64,000 nucleotides of DNA, taken from positions 69,884,372 through 69,948,371 of the forward strand of contig OY970824.1 of NCBI GenBank assembly GCA_963853835.1, in the 5' to 3' direction. How positions within the stretch are numbered: the stretch's first letter is position 1; each line of letters begins with the position of its first letter. A model generated the notes under the pieces. The model saw only the letters and a program-made list of their open reading frames with translations, was not told the DNA's origin and made no database searches. A program made the position numbers and the translations under genes. The DNA comes from Calendula officinalis. Taxonomy: Eukaryota > Streptophyta > Magnoliopsida > Asterales > Asteraceae. Of the stretch, positions 1-10,828 are shown piece by piece.

Positions 1-581
1 CATGCAAATATCATTAAATAAAAAGTTAACAATAATCTCAAAATACCGTGAGTTATATAACAAGTAACCTTCAAGTCCACCTTTGTGTTAATGTGCAAAA
101 CTTGAAATTTTACTAGAAAAGGACCTGTAAATTACTGAAAAATTGACACCGATTGCCCCCTATATCTTCAACCCTAAATGCTAATTCTATACTACATGCA
201 TCAGTAAAAGAGGATCACTGCATTTTACATGAAATGCAAGGAATTAGTTGTTCTAAATCAAATCGCCCCTAAAATCAGCACCATAATCATATTTCTAACA
301 CAACATTATGATAATTTTCAATACTTATTTTAGCAAGATCGTAATTCACATGAACAGATGACAAACAACATGTTTGTAATCCATTGCTCATCAATCTAAA
401 AGCAATTATACCACAAACCTATTGCTAACATCATAAACCCTAATCTAATTGACAAAAAAGCCGCGTTTTGCGGAAATCAGTTACGAATTCTCAAATTTCA
501 CATCACGTAAACAATTACAATACAGCTCTTAAAAAACGCACAAAATTAAACAATGGCGAAATTAGGGCAAAAAGAGGGTAC
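1..581 (-). other. ERD2 intron 1 (partial)
   Basis: AT-rich sequence directly downstream of the ERD2 first exon on the minus strand, beginning with a GT donor (bases 581-580). I looked for the next conserved ERD2 exon (the GISLKTQELYALVF block) and did not find it, so the intron continues past the left edge of the window. Confidence 0.6.
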
Positions 582-672
582 CAGCGCATGATTTGATTGT
601 GTGTATCTTGAGGAGCAACACGAGGATGCTGGCCAGATGTGTCATATCACCGGCAAATCTGAATATATTCAT
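582..672 (-). CDS. ERD2: ER lumen protein-retaining receptor (KDEL receptor), first exon
   Basis: This exon encodes 30 residues beginning MNIFRFAGDMTHLASILVLL and ending KIHTIKSCA. That is the strongly conserved N-terminus of the plant KDEL/HDEL receptor ERD2, a seven-helix Golgi membrane protein that returns escaped ER residents by COPI vesicles. The start ATG is at 672-670. The exon ends in phase 1 after GCT-G with a GT donor at 581-580, the expected place for the Gly of the next ERD2 block. Only the first membrane helix is present, because the rest of the gene lies left of the window. The reading frame is too short to show up as a long ORF; recognition is by the motif. It could be ERD2A, ERD2B or an ERD2-like paralogue. 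Confidence 0.9.
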
Positions 673-850
673 GATGGATTAACTGTGAAGAGAGTGTGAT
701 AAATTGGTGATCAGATCTGCTTGAAATATATGATTTTGAAACAGATCTGGGTGACTGAACCAAGCAGAAAATACCAGATCCTACTTCTTCCCTAACCCTC
801 TCTTCTCTATCTCTCTTTCCTCAAATGTAAAACCCCCTGATCAGGAGAAT
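673..850 (-). promoter_or_regulatory. ERD2 5' UTR and upstream region
   Basis: Read on the minus strand this stretch is purine/pyrimidine-skewed leader sequence with GAGAGA runs (about 790-825), then a short AT-rich spacer before the ATG. No stop-free extension of the ERD2 frame is evident. The transcription start is not determined. Confidence 0.4.
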
Positions 851-953
851 GAATAAACGGGTCGGGTTGATTAAATCGGATTTGAGAAATGGCTTTTTGT
901 CTAACCTTTCCTTTTTGGACTTTTTAAAGGACAAGTGAGACAAAATAGTAATA

Positions 954-1258
954 CTTCCTCCGATTCAAAATAAGTGCTACACTTTTTATAAATGGGTGAT
1001 TCAAAATAAGTGCTACATTTTCCATAAATGGCAAAAAATAATATGACTCACACCCACTAACTATCTACTTTAACAAAGTGAAATGACTCATTTACCCTTA
1101 CTTTTTACTTTTAAACATCATTAACCCCACTTTATTCAAAAGGTGTGTGACCAATTATCCACTAATCATTCAATTAATCTAATTTAACCATCATTATACT
1201 ATTTTGCTCCAAAAACCGTGAAAGTGGAAGTCTAGCACTTATTTTGAATCGGAGGAAG
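954..1258. mobile_element. Stowaway-type Tc1/mariner MITE
   Basis: A 305-bp element with inverted termini CTTCCTCCGATTCAAAATAA and its complement, flanked by TA on both sides (952-953 and 1259-1260). TA target duplication and the CTCC-CTCCG type end define Stowaway MITEs. No coding capacity. Confidence 0.9.
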
Positions 1259-1399
1259 TAACTTATTTGTAGTGATTGGTGGCATAAAGACTTTTTTTTG
1301 GGACAAAAGTATATTCTTACCTGTAATGTGCCCCCTTTTTTACAACATAAACGAATTTTATGTTAACATATCTAATTAAAAAAATGTATATTAATTTAT

Positions 1400-1542
1400 G
1401 GGTTTTGATAATGACAAAATAAGAAATGTATTAGATAATTGTATTTTAATCTTCAACTGACTCCTGAATTTCAGGAACTACTCCATTGTACAACATTTAA
1501 TGCACTTAGTGACAGTCCTAAGGGCTGTCATTATCAAAACCC
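1400..1542. mobile_element. Mutator-type MITE, GGGTTTTG family, copy 1
   Basis: A 143-bp element with inverted ends GGGTTTTGATAATGACA. It is flanked by an exact 9-bp direct repeat TTAATTTAT (1391-1399 and 1543-1551), which points to the Mutator superfamily. Relatives lie at 14158, 22459 and 62072. Confidence 0.8.
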
Positions 1543-1722
1543 TTAATTTATAACTAACTTTGAAACTAAAAATTATCTTTTCAAAAATGGTAAAACTTTA
1601 TGTATTTAAAAATCCTCATTAAAGTTGTCGTTAACAAAATCATAATGACATATAATATTTTTGGAGTGTGTTTTAGAAAACTATTTAAAATGCTTAAGCT
1701 TATAAGTTTATGTAAGCTTATA

Positions 1723-2339
1723 CTTCCTCCGTTTCAAAATGAGTGATATACTTTCAATTTTGTGTGTTTCAAAATAACTGATACACTTTGAAATTTTCTT
1801 TATTTGGTAAAATATGGTAGGACTCATACCTACTAACTATCTCATTTAATAAAGTGAAATTAGTTTATCCTTACTTTACTTTTAAAAATCATTAAACTCA
1901 CTTTAATCATAATATATGTGACTCCTTACTCACTAACTATCTAATTTAATATTTCCTCCGATTCAAAATAAGTGATACACTTTGGATCCATGGTTATTTA
2001 GGCAAAAGATTATAATTATGATTAAAATAGATTAATTGGATGGTTAGTGGAGAATGAGTCCCACACCTTTTGAATATAGTAAGGTTAATGATGTTTAAAA
2101 GTAAAAAGTAAGGGTAAAGAGGTCATTCACTTTGTTAAAGTAGATAGTTAGTGGGCGTGGGTCCACTATTTTTTACCAAATAAGATAATTTTTCAAAGAG
2201 TAACACTTATTTTGAATACCCCAAAAGGAAAGTGTATCACTTATTTTTAATCGGAGGAAGTATAATTTAACCTTCATTACAATGTTTTGCCTCAAAAAAT
2301 ATAAAAGCTAATTTGTATCACTTATTTTGAACGAGGAAG
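1723..2339. mobile_element. Stowaway MITE interrupted by a second Stowaway
   Basis: Left end CTTCCTCCGTTTCAAAATGAG at 1723 and right end TTTTGAACGAGGAAG at 2339, with TA on both sides. The halves 1723-1949 and 2263-2339 together look like the single-copy MITE at 954; the middle is another MITE. Confidence 0.8.
1952..2260. mobile_element. Stowaway MITE nested in another Stowaway
   Basis: Ends TTTCCTCCGATTCAAAATAA and complement, flanked by TA at 1950-1951 and 2261-2262. It splits the ATTTAACC-type internal sequence of the outer MITE, so it is the younger insertion. Confidence 0.85.
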
Positions 2340-2984
2340 TATAACTTACAAAATATAATTTATTTAAGCTTACTTAATTGTATAAATTTACAAGCGTTTT
2401 AAATAAGTTTTTCCAAACATCCACTATCAATGTATCTTACTATCTTTCCACAGTTGAGAAGAGTTTTGTAGGAGAATTATATAGGAGAATTAATGTGTTT
2501 TGTGATGATATTTTAGGAGGTTAAACTTTTAGCTTTGAAAATATAAATATTTTGCTAATTATTGTCTTTAGCAAATATTTCAAAGTTGTGTACATTAAAA
2601 CTAAAGAAAACATACCGAAAACCACATGAATTCCCAAAAAACACTAGCTTATCACTAATAATTTGCAAAACCGAAGATTGGAGAATAAGATGACGAGAAA
2701 ACCACATCTTAATTAAGCTTCCTGGTGATTTTATATTTGAATTACCTCTACCTATATTTATAATCCTCATTGTAAAATTCTTTTCTTTTGAACGGCGAAA
2801 ATACTATTAAACCATGCATCTTACAAGACACTATAGAACGATATATGCAAGAATTACAACTTCAAACATAGGTCTTGTTGGCCAGTCACACAATCAAATC
2901 AATTCAAACTAACTTTACAGCACCAACCATCAACTCATAAAAAGAACTGATGAGATTCCAACTGACATTTCACACAATTTGCAA
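2340..2984. other. AT-rich intergenic, no gene seen
   Basis: Low-complexity AT-rich DNA. The open frame at 2555-2770 on the minus strand has no recognisable domain and ordinary intergenic composition. I see nothing functional. Confidence 0.5.
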
Positions 2985-3197
2985 GATCATTCATCTTCGT
3001 TTCTTGTTTCCTTGGGGGGTTTGCCTTCAAAAAGGTCTTGGGTTCAAGACTTGTTGAGGACATTCTTCAGAAGATTAAAAAGGAGGTGGGGTTTATTCCC
3101 CATAAAGGAGATATGTTCGAGTAATGCATACTGCCCGTTTAGATGTTACTGCATGACTCGAACCATTAATTTAATAACTCGCCGTTAAAAAAAAAAA
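2985..3197 (+). repeat. Possible tRNA-related SINE
   Basis: Contains a B-box-like segment (GGTCTTGGGTTCAAGACTTG near 3035) and ends CGCCGTTAAAAAAAAAAA, a poly(A)-type SINE tail. The 5' end and A box are not clear, so the class is tentative. Confidence 0.35.
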
Positions 3198-3580
3198 TTT
3201 ACAGCCCAAAGACCACTAAAAGCAAAAGATTAACATTGATTGATGAACCACTATCAACCAAACAATGACATAAACAATAAACATAAACCAACAGAACTTA
3301 CGACAAATCACCAACATGTTAATTTTGTTACTTGTTTTATTCCCCATAAAGGAGATATGTTCGAGTAATGCATACTGCCCGTTTAGATGTTACTGCATGA
3401 CTCGAACCATTAATTTAATAACTCGCCGTTAAAAAAAAAAATTTACAGCCCAAAGACCACTAAAAGCAAAAGATTAACATTGATTGATGAACCACTATCA
3501 ACCAAACAATGACATAAACAATAAACATAAACCAACAGAACTTACGACAAATCACCAACAGGTTAATTTTGTTACTTGTT
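3093..3580 (+). repeat. Perfect-class tandem duplication, 2 x 244 bp
   Basis: Copies 3093-3336 and 3337-3580 differ by one base that I can see (CAACATGTTAA versus CAACAGGTTAA). Each carries the 3' end of the SINE-like unit and its poly(A) tract. The join has no target-site signature, so this is a segmental duplication rather than a transposition. Confidence 0.9.
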
Positions 3581-3755
3581 TTAGTTACCTAAATCTACCA
3601 AATCTAAGATTATTAACATTAATCGCCTTCCTTGCGTCTCGACCGTATATTAAGGGAATTAATTTTCATACCACATTTTTTATGCATATAGCACACTATA
3701 CAAGTAATCTTGCACACTGTACTAATATATATAATGCAGTTATTGTGATATATAG

Positions 3756-5919
3756 TGTAACATCCCAAAACCCGGCCTAATAGTTTATTGACCTTAAGGA
3801 ATCTTATTAAATGATTACCTGATTAAATGCTTAGTTAATTTAATTAGTCTGCTGTCCTTTGCGGTATTTTAACCAAGGGGTTAAAATACCCGACTTGTGA
3901 ATTATTTGGAATGAAAACATGATTTTTATATATTTGGATTCCTTGTTAAATATCGTCTCCAGAAATGCTTTCGTTTTTAAAATTGGAGTCCGTTTGCTAT
4001 TTTAAATAAATTAATTATGAAAGGGACTTTCAGACATATACTGTTTTATTAAAAGAAAGACCAAGAGGGGTCCCACCCCCTCTTGTTTGGACCGGCCACG
4101 AGAGAGAGAGGAAGACCCTCTCTCTTTTCCTTTTCCCCCTCACTTGAACATTATCCATAACTCTACTATTCATTGCACACTTCTCTCTCTCTAGAAACCA
4201 TTGTGTTCTTGAGCTTGTTCTTGCAAATCCTTGTGCTTAAATCCGAATTTTGTACTCAAGTTGGTGTAGAAGAGGTCTAGAAGTAAGTCTCATCTTTTCC
4301 TTGGTTTGTTCTTGGTGTTCTTGAGCTAGAGTTTGAACTAGGGTTTATGTAGCTTAGTGATTTGTTGGTGAATCTTGTTATGGATGTTGTTTTATGTGTT
4401 TATGCAAGCTTTTACATCTTTTGTATGGTTGATTTGTGAAGGAATACAAGATTTGGTGAAAATCACCTTCAACCTCCATTGATGGTGGAAGTTGAAGGTG
4501 GGTTTTGACAAATCTTGGATTTCTTGAGTTTTGGTTGGATAGAATTGTTTATTAGGTTGTGAAATCATGTTTGTTAAGTTATGGATGTTAAAAACCTAGT
4601 ATTGATCAATTGGTGAAGTAGTTTAACTAGTGTTTGGATGATTTTGTCAAAATGGTTAACTAGTGATCTTGGAAGTATCATACTTGGATTTGTGATGGTT
4701 ATGATCTTGATGGAATTGTTAGATGATTGTGAATTGCTAGTTAAAGAGTAAATTGCTAGTTAATGGAAAGATGGAAGTGTTTGGATCATGTTCGTTTTTG
4801 GCCCGTTTGAGTCAACTAGTTGTGAATACTTGCTAAATGGTCAAAATGGTCAATTGTATTGATGATGGACTTGTGCTAGTTGTAAATGTCATAAAATGGG
4901 TATTTTATGAGTCTTATGTAGTTAGTTGTTGAAATTGATGATTTTGACAATTCGGTGGATTATCACTAACTCGGTATGTTGTTGACAGGAACCGGGAAGG
5001 ATACTTAGTGATACTAGCTCACTGAGTTAAGGAAATCGAAGGTTGAAAGGTGAGTGGATTCGACCTACAACTCGGGTTTCGGTTATTTCATTTGGTATTG
5101 TCTTGAGGGTGAAAAATGCAGAAAAATCGCCAGATGAAGTGAGTTCGCGACGCGAACATAGTTAACGATCGCTAAGTCGTTCCAGAGAAATTGGTTGGTC
5201 GTCGCGATGTAGTTCACGATTGAGTTCCCGACGCGAACACTAGTTCGCGATCGCGAACTAGAGTTTGCGATTGGGAACTCAGTTTTGACGTTTTTCGCGG
5301 TGTTTTTCGTAGCTAGTTGATTAGTTATGTATGCCTAGTGTTAGGGGATACCATACATGACTAGGTGCACCATCGGGATGAGGTCAGTGTCGGATGGATA
5401 ACGGCTGGGCACAGTGTATCGACTAATAGGGTATCCGACCTTACCTGTATATGTTACAGTGTTAAGGGGAGGGAGTTGCCCTGAGTGTTGGATGCAAAAC
5501 GCTATCGGTTACCGTGGTTTTGGCCGACCATGGTTTAAGGCCCGCAAAGCCGCCGATCCTCTCAAACAAGTGATTACCCAAACCGGAGATGTTTTTATAA
5601 CTTCCGCGTTTAAGTGTCTACCAAACCAGAGATGTTCTTTAACTTCCGTGTTATAGTGTTTAGTGTAGTTGGTAGGCTTAGGAATTCATTCACTTAGCTT
5701 TTGTACTAATCCCTCCCTTATTGACACATTTCAGGTTGGAAGGCTTGAACGGGTCGGGCTTGGACGGGAAGTTTGACCATGCTTAATTTATGTTTTGTAA
5801 AATGGGCCGTGTTTAGTAATACCGTCTTTTAAATAACTTTATTTGTAATATTTTGTGGGACCACGTTTTATAAACTTAATTGCCTTTATCAAAAAAAAAA
5901 AAAAAAATGCGGTGTTACA
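3756..5919 (+). repeat. 5' LTR of gypsy A
   Basis: 2164 bp, TGTAAC...GTTACA. It contains a pyrimidine-rich leader near 4130-4200, intron-like signals (donor GTAAGT 4283, acceptor ACAG 4988, donor GTGAGT 5050, acceptor TTTCAG 5734) and a CpG-rich palindromic array (5141-5296). The small frame at 5414-5656 recurs in the other LTR and is not a gene. Confidence 0.95.
5141..5296. repeat. CpG-rich palindromic array in the gypsy A LTR
   Basis: Several overlapping copies of GTTCGCGA/TCGCGAAC, including the perfect palindrome GTTCGCGATCGCGAAC, in DNA that is otherwise AT-rich. It lies inside the second intron-like segment of the LTR. The copy in the 3' LTR is at about 12218-12370. Confidence 0.8.
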
Positions 5920-5922
5920 ACT

Positions 5923-5934
5923 TGGTATCAGAGC
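5923..5934 (+). other. Primer-binding site (tRNA-iMet) of gypsy A
   Basis: TGGTATCAGAGC, complementary to the 3' end of initiator tRNA-Met, starts three bases after the LTR terminal CA. Confidence 0.95.
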
Positions 5935-6112
5935 TTCGGTTTGGCGATGGATACATGGGGTTGGTGTTCCATTCCCAAATCGTGGCTCGTGTGTTGGTCA
6001 AACCTTCCGGTCAAAGGGGATTAGAGCAAGTGTGAATTGAGTTTAGTAGTTAGTATATGTGTACTAACGAGTTAAACTAAGCCTTGGTGAGATGTTGTGT
6101 TTTGTAGCAGGA

Positions 6113-9100
6113 ATGGCTACAGATGGAAACACTTTGGATAATATCCCACCGAACACGAACCTTGGGAACGATGGAGTAACGGGCTCGGGGGGTGATGAAA
6201 TACCGAATGAAGAATATATCTTGTTGTTGGAAACACGGAATATGGAACTTGAGGATACCATTAGGGCTCTTCGCCAAAATCAACCGACTGAGCCGCGACC
6301 CGAGGCTCGGTCTACCTTGCCACCTCCAACCCAAGCAAACCCACCCCCACACTTCACCCAAACTACTCAAAATCCCGTCTTTCCCCAAAACGACTCCTCA
6401 TCTCCCAATACAAGCATACTACAACCGCCACTCGCCCACACCGTACCAATTGCTAATGCCCAACACCAACAATTCTTCTACCAACCTTTCCCGGTTGAGA
6501 AGAAACCGTGCACTTACAAGAATTTTCTCGATTGCAAACCAACCGAGTACCGGGGAAGTACCGACCCGGCGGAAACTCTAACTTGGCTTAGGGCCACCGA
6601 GAGGGCTCTTATTGCTTGTAATTGTGAGGACCACTTGAAGGTCCGGTATGCGTCCCGAATGTTGGGGGGACCGGCTATGGATTGGTGGGATGGGTTGACC
6701 GCGAACTTTAGCAACGAAATGATGGATGCGGTCGCGTGGAAACAATTTAAGGAGCAAGTGGAGGCTCGGTATTGTAGCCCGTTTGAGTTGGGTAAGATCC
6801 GGAATGAATTCATGATGTTGAAGATGACCGATCGGATGACGGTGGATGAGCTTATCCTCCAATTTAATGGTAAGCTCCGATTTGTGACACAATGGGTGCC
6901 CGATGAGTCCACCCAAATCAAACACTTTGTGGGGGCGTTGTTGCCCGAGTACCGGAATATAACGAGGCTTGCGGGGACTCTCTTGCAAGCCTATGATCTT
7001 GCCAAGTCGGCCGAGAGTGATTTCTTGGCTCAAAAGGTCGCGAGTCGAGAGAAGTCTTCGTTTCATAAGGGAAAGTATGATCAATCAAACTCGAGCAACC
7101 ACAAGAAACCCCAAGGAAATCATAGGTCAACCAATGATCGTCGAAAACAAATCCTTCAAGGTTCCAACCAAAGGAACCCGTGGTGCTTACCGTGTAAGTC
7201 CGCCCATGCCGGTCCGTGTACGGCACAAACCCGAAGATGTATTAAGTGTGGGCAACACGGGCATGAGTCCTCGGAATGCAAATTGGAGAATAGTGTTTGT
7301 TGGACGTGTCATAAGGAGGGTCACCGGGCCATGCAGTGCCCAATGAAGAAGAGTTCGGGTTCGGGTTCGGGCGGGGGAGCGGCTTCGTCGGGAAGTCAAA
7401 AGAGGAAGAGTCATCCGCCACCTACGGGTCGGGCATTCAAAATGACGGTGGAGGATGCCACCACTACCGATGATGTCATCACCGGTATGTTTCTAATAAA
7501 CTCGATACCCGCTCGTGTATTATTTGATTCGGGTGCAAATAGTTCGTTTTCCTCAAAGAGTTTTTGTGACAAATTGAAATTGCCTTTTTCCTTGATCGCG
7601 ACACCTCTAGAGGTAGAGGTGGCCGATGGTGAAATGGTTCCGGTCACGACATCCGTGTCCGGGGCTAGTATTGATATTGATGGCGTGAAATTTTCGATTC
7701 TTTTACTTTTTATGCCGATATCCGGCTTTGATGTGGTTTTAGGTATGGATTGGTTAAGTGCAAATAGGGCCAACATAAATTGTCACCAAAATTTAATTAC
7801 TTTTCTATTACCCGACGGGTCACACGTTGTGGCCCGGGGAGACCGTGCGACCCCGACCATACCCATGATATCCATGATGAAAGCCCGAAAGTCCTTGACC
7901 AAAGGATGTGAATCGTTTATAGCCTATGTGATTGACGTGAAAAAGGAAAAGAAGGTAATTGGTAATCTCCGGGTGGTTTCGGAATACCCGGAGGTGTTTC
8001 CCGAAGACTTGCCTGGGTTACCTCCCGTTCGGGAGGTAGAATTCAAAATTGATTTGGTGCCGGGTGCCAATCCCGTGGCTAGAGCACCATACCGTTTAGC
8101 ACCGTCCGAGATTCGGGAAATGATGACACAAATCCAAGATTTATTGGATAAGGGTTTTATTCGGTCGAGTTCCTCACCTTGGGGAGCTCCGGTTTTATTC
8201 GTAAAGAAGAAAGATGGTGCACTTCGTATGTGCATCGATTATCGAGAATTAAATAAAAGAACGGTAAAGAATCGGTATCCTTTGCCGCGTATTGACGATT
8301 TATTTGATCAACTCCAAGGGTCTTCTTATTTCTCAAAGATTGATTTGAGATCGGGTTATCATCAAGTTCGGGTTCATGAAAACGATGTTCACAAAACGGC
8401 GTTCCGAACTCGCTATGGCCACTATGAGTTCTTGGTTATGCCGTTTGGATTGACGAACGCTCCCGCGATATTTATGGATTTGATGAATCGAGTTTGTCGG
8501 CCTTATCTCGACAAATTCGTTATTGTGTTCATTGATGATATTTTAATTTATTCCAAGACCGAAGAAGAACACGAAAAACACTTAAGGCAAGTGTTAGAAA
8601 CGTTGAAGCGGGAACAATTATTTGTGAAGTTCTCGAAGTGCGAATTTTGGCTTCGAGAAGTTCACTTTTTGGGTCACGTTATTTGTTCGAATGGGGTCAA
8701 GGTGGACCCGGCGAAGATCGAAGCGGTTATGAATTGGGTTGCTCCGAAGAACCCAACCGAGATAAAGAGTTTCTTGGGTTTGGCGGGTTATTACCGCCGG
8801 TTTATAAAGGATTTTTCAAAGATAGCGGGTCCTATGACGAGATTGACCCGTAAAGATGTACCGTTTCGGTGGGGTGAAAATTACGAGAAGTCATTCCAAA
8901 CTCTAAAACAATTATTGTGTCAAGCTCCGGTTCTCGCCTTACCCGAAGGCCCGGAGGATTTTATTGTTTATTGCGACGCTTCTCTTGCGGGTTTGGGTTG
9001 TGTGTTAATGCAACGAGATCGGGTCATTGCTTATGCTTCAAGGCAATTGAAGAATCACGAGAAGAATTACCCGACTCACGATTTAGAGTTGGCGGCGGTG

Positions 9101-10816
9101 GTTTTTGCACTAAAATTATGGAGACACTATTTGTACGGTACTAAATGCGTGATTTGCACGGATCATAAAAGTTTGCAATACGTGTTCACGCAAAAGGAGT
9201 TGAATATGCGTCAACGAAGATGGTTAGAGTTGATTAAGGATTACGATTGTGAAATCCGATATCATCCCGGGAAGGCAAATGTGGTGGCCGATGCCTTAAG
9301 TAGAAAGGGAGATTCGGGACGAGTACAATTTATGCGGATGGAAATTGTGTCGGATTTGGTGTCCCGGTTGAAGATTTCACAAATGGAAGCATTGAATGTC
9401 GAACATTTGAAGGCCGAGATTTTATTAAAGAGGAAAGATGATTTAGAAGAAGATTCTCGGGGTTTGAAGACATATCAATCCCGGGTTTGGGTACCGTTAC
9501 TCGGGGGTTTGCGGGAATTGATTTTGGCCGAGGCTCACAATTCTCGGTTATCGGTTCACCCGGGTAGCACGAAAATGTACAATGATCTAAAAGCACTTTA
9601 TTGGTGGCCGACAATGAAGACCGACATTGCCCGTTTTGTGGGCCAATGTCATATTTGTGCTCAAGTGAAGGCCGAGCACCAAAAGCCCTATGGAACTTTA
9701 ACCCAATCACCGATTCCCGAGTGGAAGTGGGACCGGGTTACTATGGATTTCGTGACCAATTTGCCGCGTACACAAAGGGGTCACGATATGATTTGGGTTA
9801 TAGTTGACCGATTAACGAAGAGTGCTCATTTCTTGGCTACTAGTGAGACCGCCTCACTTAGTAGATTGGCGAAATTGTACATTGACGAAGTAGTTTCTCG
9901 ACATGGAATTCCAATTTCTATCGTGTCCGATAGAGATCCCCGTTTTGCTTCGAACTTTTGGAATAGCTTTCAACGAGAATTGGGGACGCGGGTGAATTTG
10001 AGTACCGCGTATCATCCCCAAACCGATGGGCAATAGGAAAGAACGATACAAACGCTTGAAGATATGTTGCGGGCTTGTGTGTTAGAGTATGGTGGGTCGT
10101 GGGATTCCCACCTACCGTTGATCGAGTTTGCTTATAATAACTCGTATCACTCAAGTATTAAGATGCCACCGTACGAAATGTTGTGTGGGCGCCGGTGCCG
10201 AACCCCGACGTGTTGGTTGGAAGCGGGTGAGAAACAATATGCGGGGCCCGATATTGTACAAATGACCGCGGATAAAGTTGTTATTGCTCGAGAAAAGTTG
10301 AAAGCCGCCCGTGACCGACAAAAGATGTATGCCGACCCGAGGCGTAGACCCGCTACGTTCTCGGAGAACGAGATGGTTTATTTGAAGGTTTCACCTTGGA
10401 AGGGCGTTATTCGTTTTGGTAAACGAGGAAAGTTGGCCCCGAGGTTTATTGGTCCGTTCCGAATTAGTAAGGTGGTGAATTCTCAATCGGTAACACTCGA
10501 GTTACCCCCGGAGTTGTCGGCAATACACAACACTTTCAACATTTGTTACTTGAGAAAGTGTAACATCGAAGATCCGAGCCAAATTCTCCCGGTGCAAGAG
10601 TTGCGGGTTGATACGAAAAAGAGATTGGTCGAAGAACCAGTGGAGTTATTAGACCGCAAAGTAACGAAATTGAGAAAGAAACAGATTCCTATGGTTCTAG
10701 TAAAATGGAAGCACAGTTTGGGTGCGGATATGACGTGGGAGACCGAGGCCGATATGCGGGAACGTTATCCCTCCTTGTTTGATCGAGATGGGATTCCGGG
10801 GACGGAATCTTCCTAA
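6113..10816 (+). pseudogene. gag-pol polyprotein of chromovirus A, one internal stop
   Basis: A single frame encodes, in order: gag capsid region (about 6570-6990), two CCHC zinc knuckles (7238-7279 and 7298-7339), aspartic protease with LFDSGA (about 7515), reverse transcriptase with the FIDD catalytic site (about 8530), RNase H (about 8960-9250), integrase zinc finger (about 9530-9660), integrase core, and a C-terminal chromodomain (VLVKWKHS...TWETE, about 10690-10780). I chose ATG 6113 rather than the upstream ATG 6092 because element B also begins with Met-Ala after a similar CAGG sequence. A TAG at 10034-10036 interrupts the frame directly before the catalytic Glu of the integrase D-D-35-E triad, and the frame then continues unchanged. 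As it stands the product would lack the integrase Glu and the chromodomain. Confidence 0.93.
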
Positions 10817-10828
10817 GTGGGGGAGAGT
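10814..10828 (+). other. Polypurine tract of gypsy A
   Basis: AAGTGGGGGAGAGT lies immediately upstream of the 3' LTR, where plus-strand DNA synthesis is primed. It overlaps the end of the gag-pol frame by a few bases. Confidence 0.85.

Noticed and set aside
5414..5656. 80-codon frame
   Set aside because: The same frame recurs in the 3' LTR (12490-12732). It is LTR sequence and not a gene.
6092..6112. Upstream ATG as the gag start
   Set aside because: It adds seven residues without support. Both elements have Met-Ala after a CAGG context, so 6113 is preferred.
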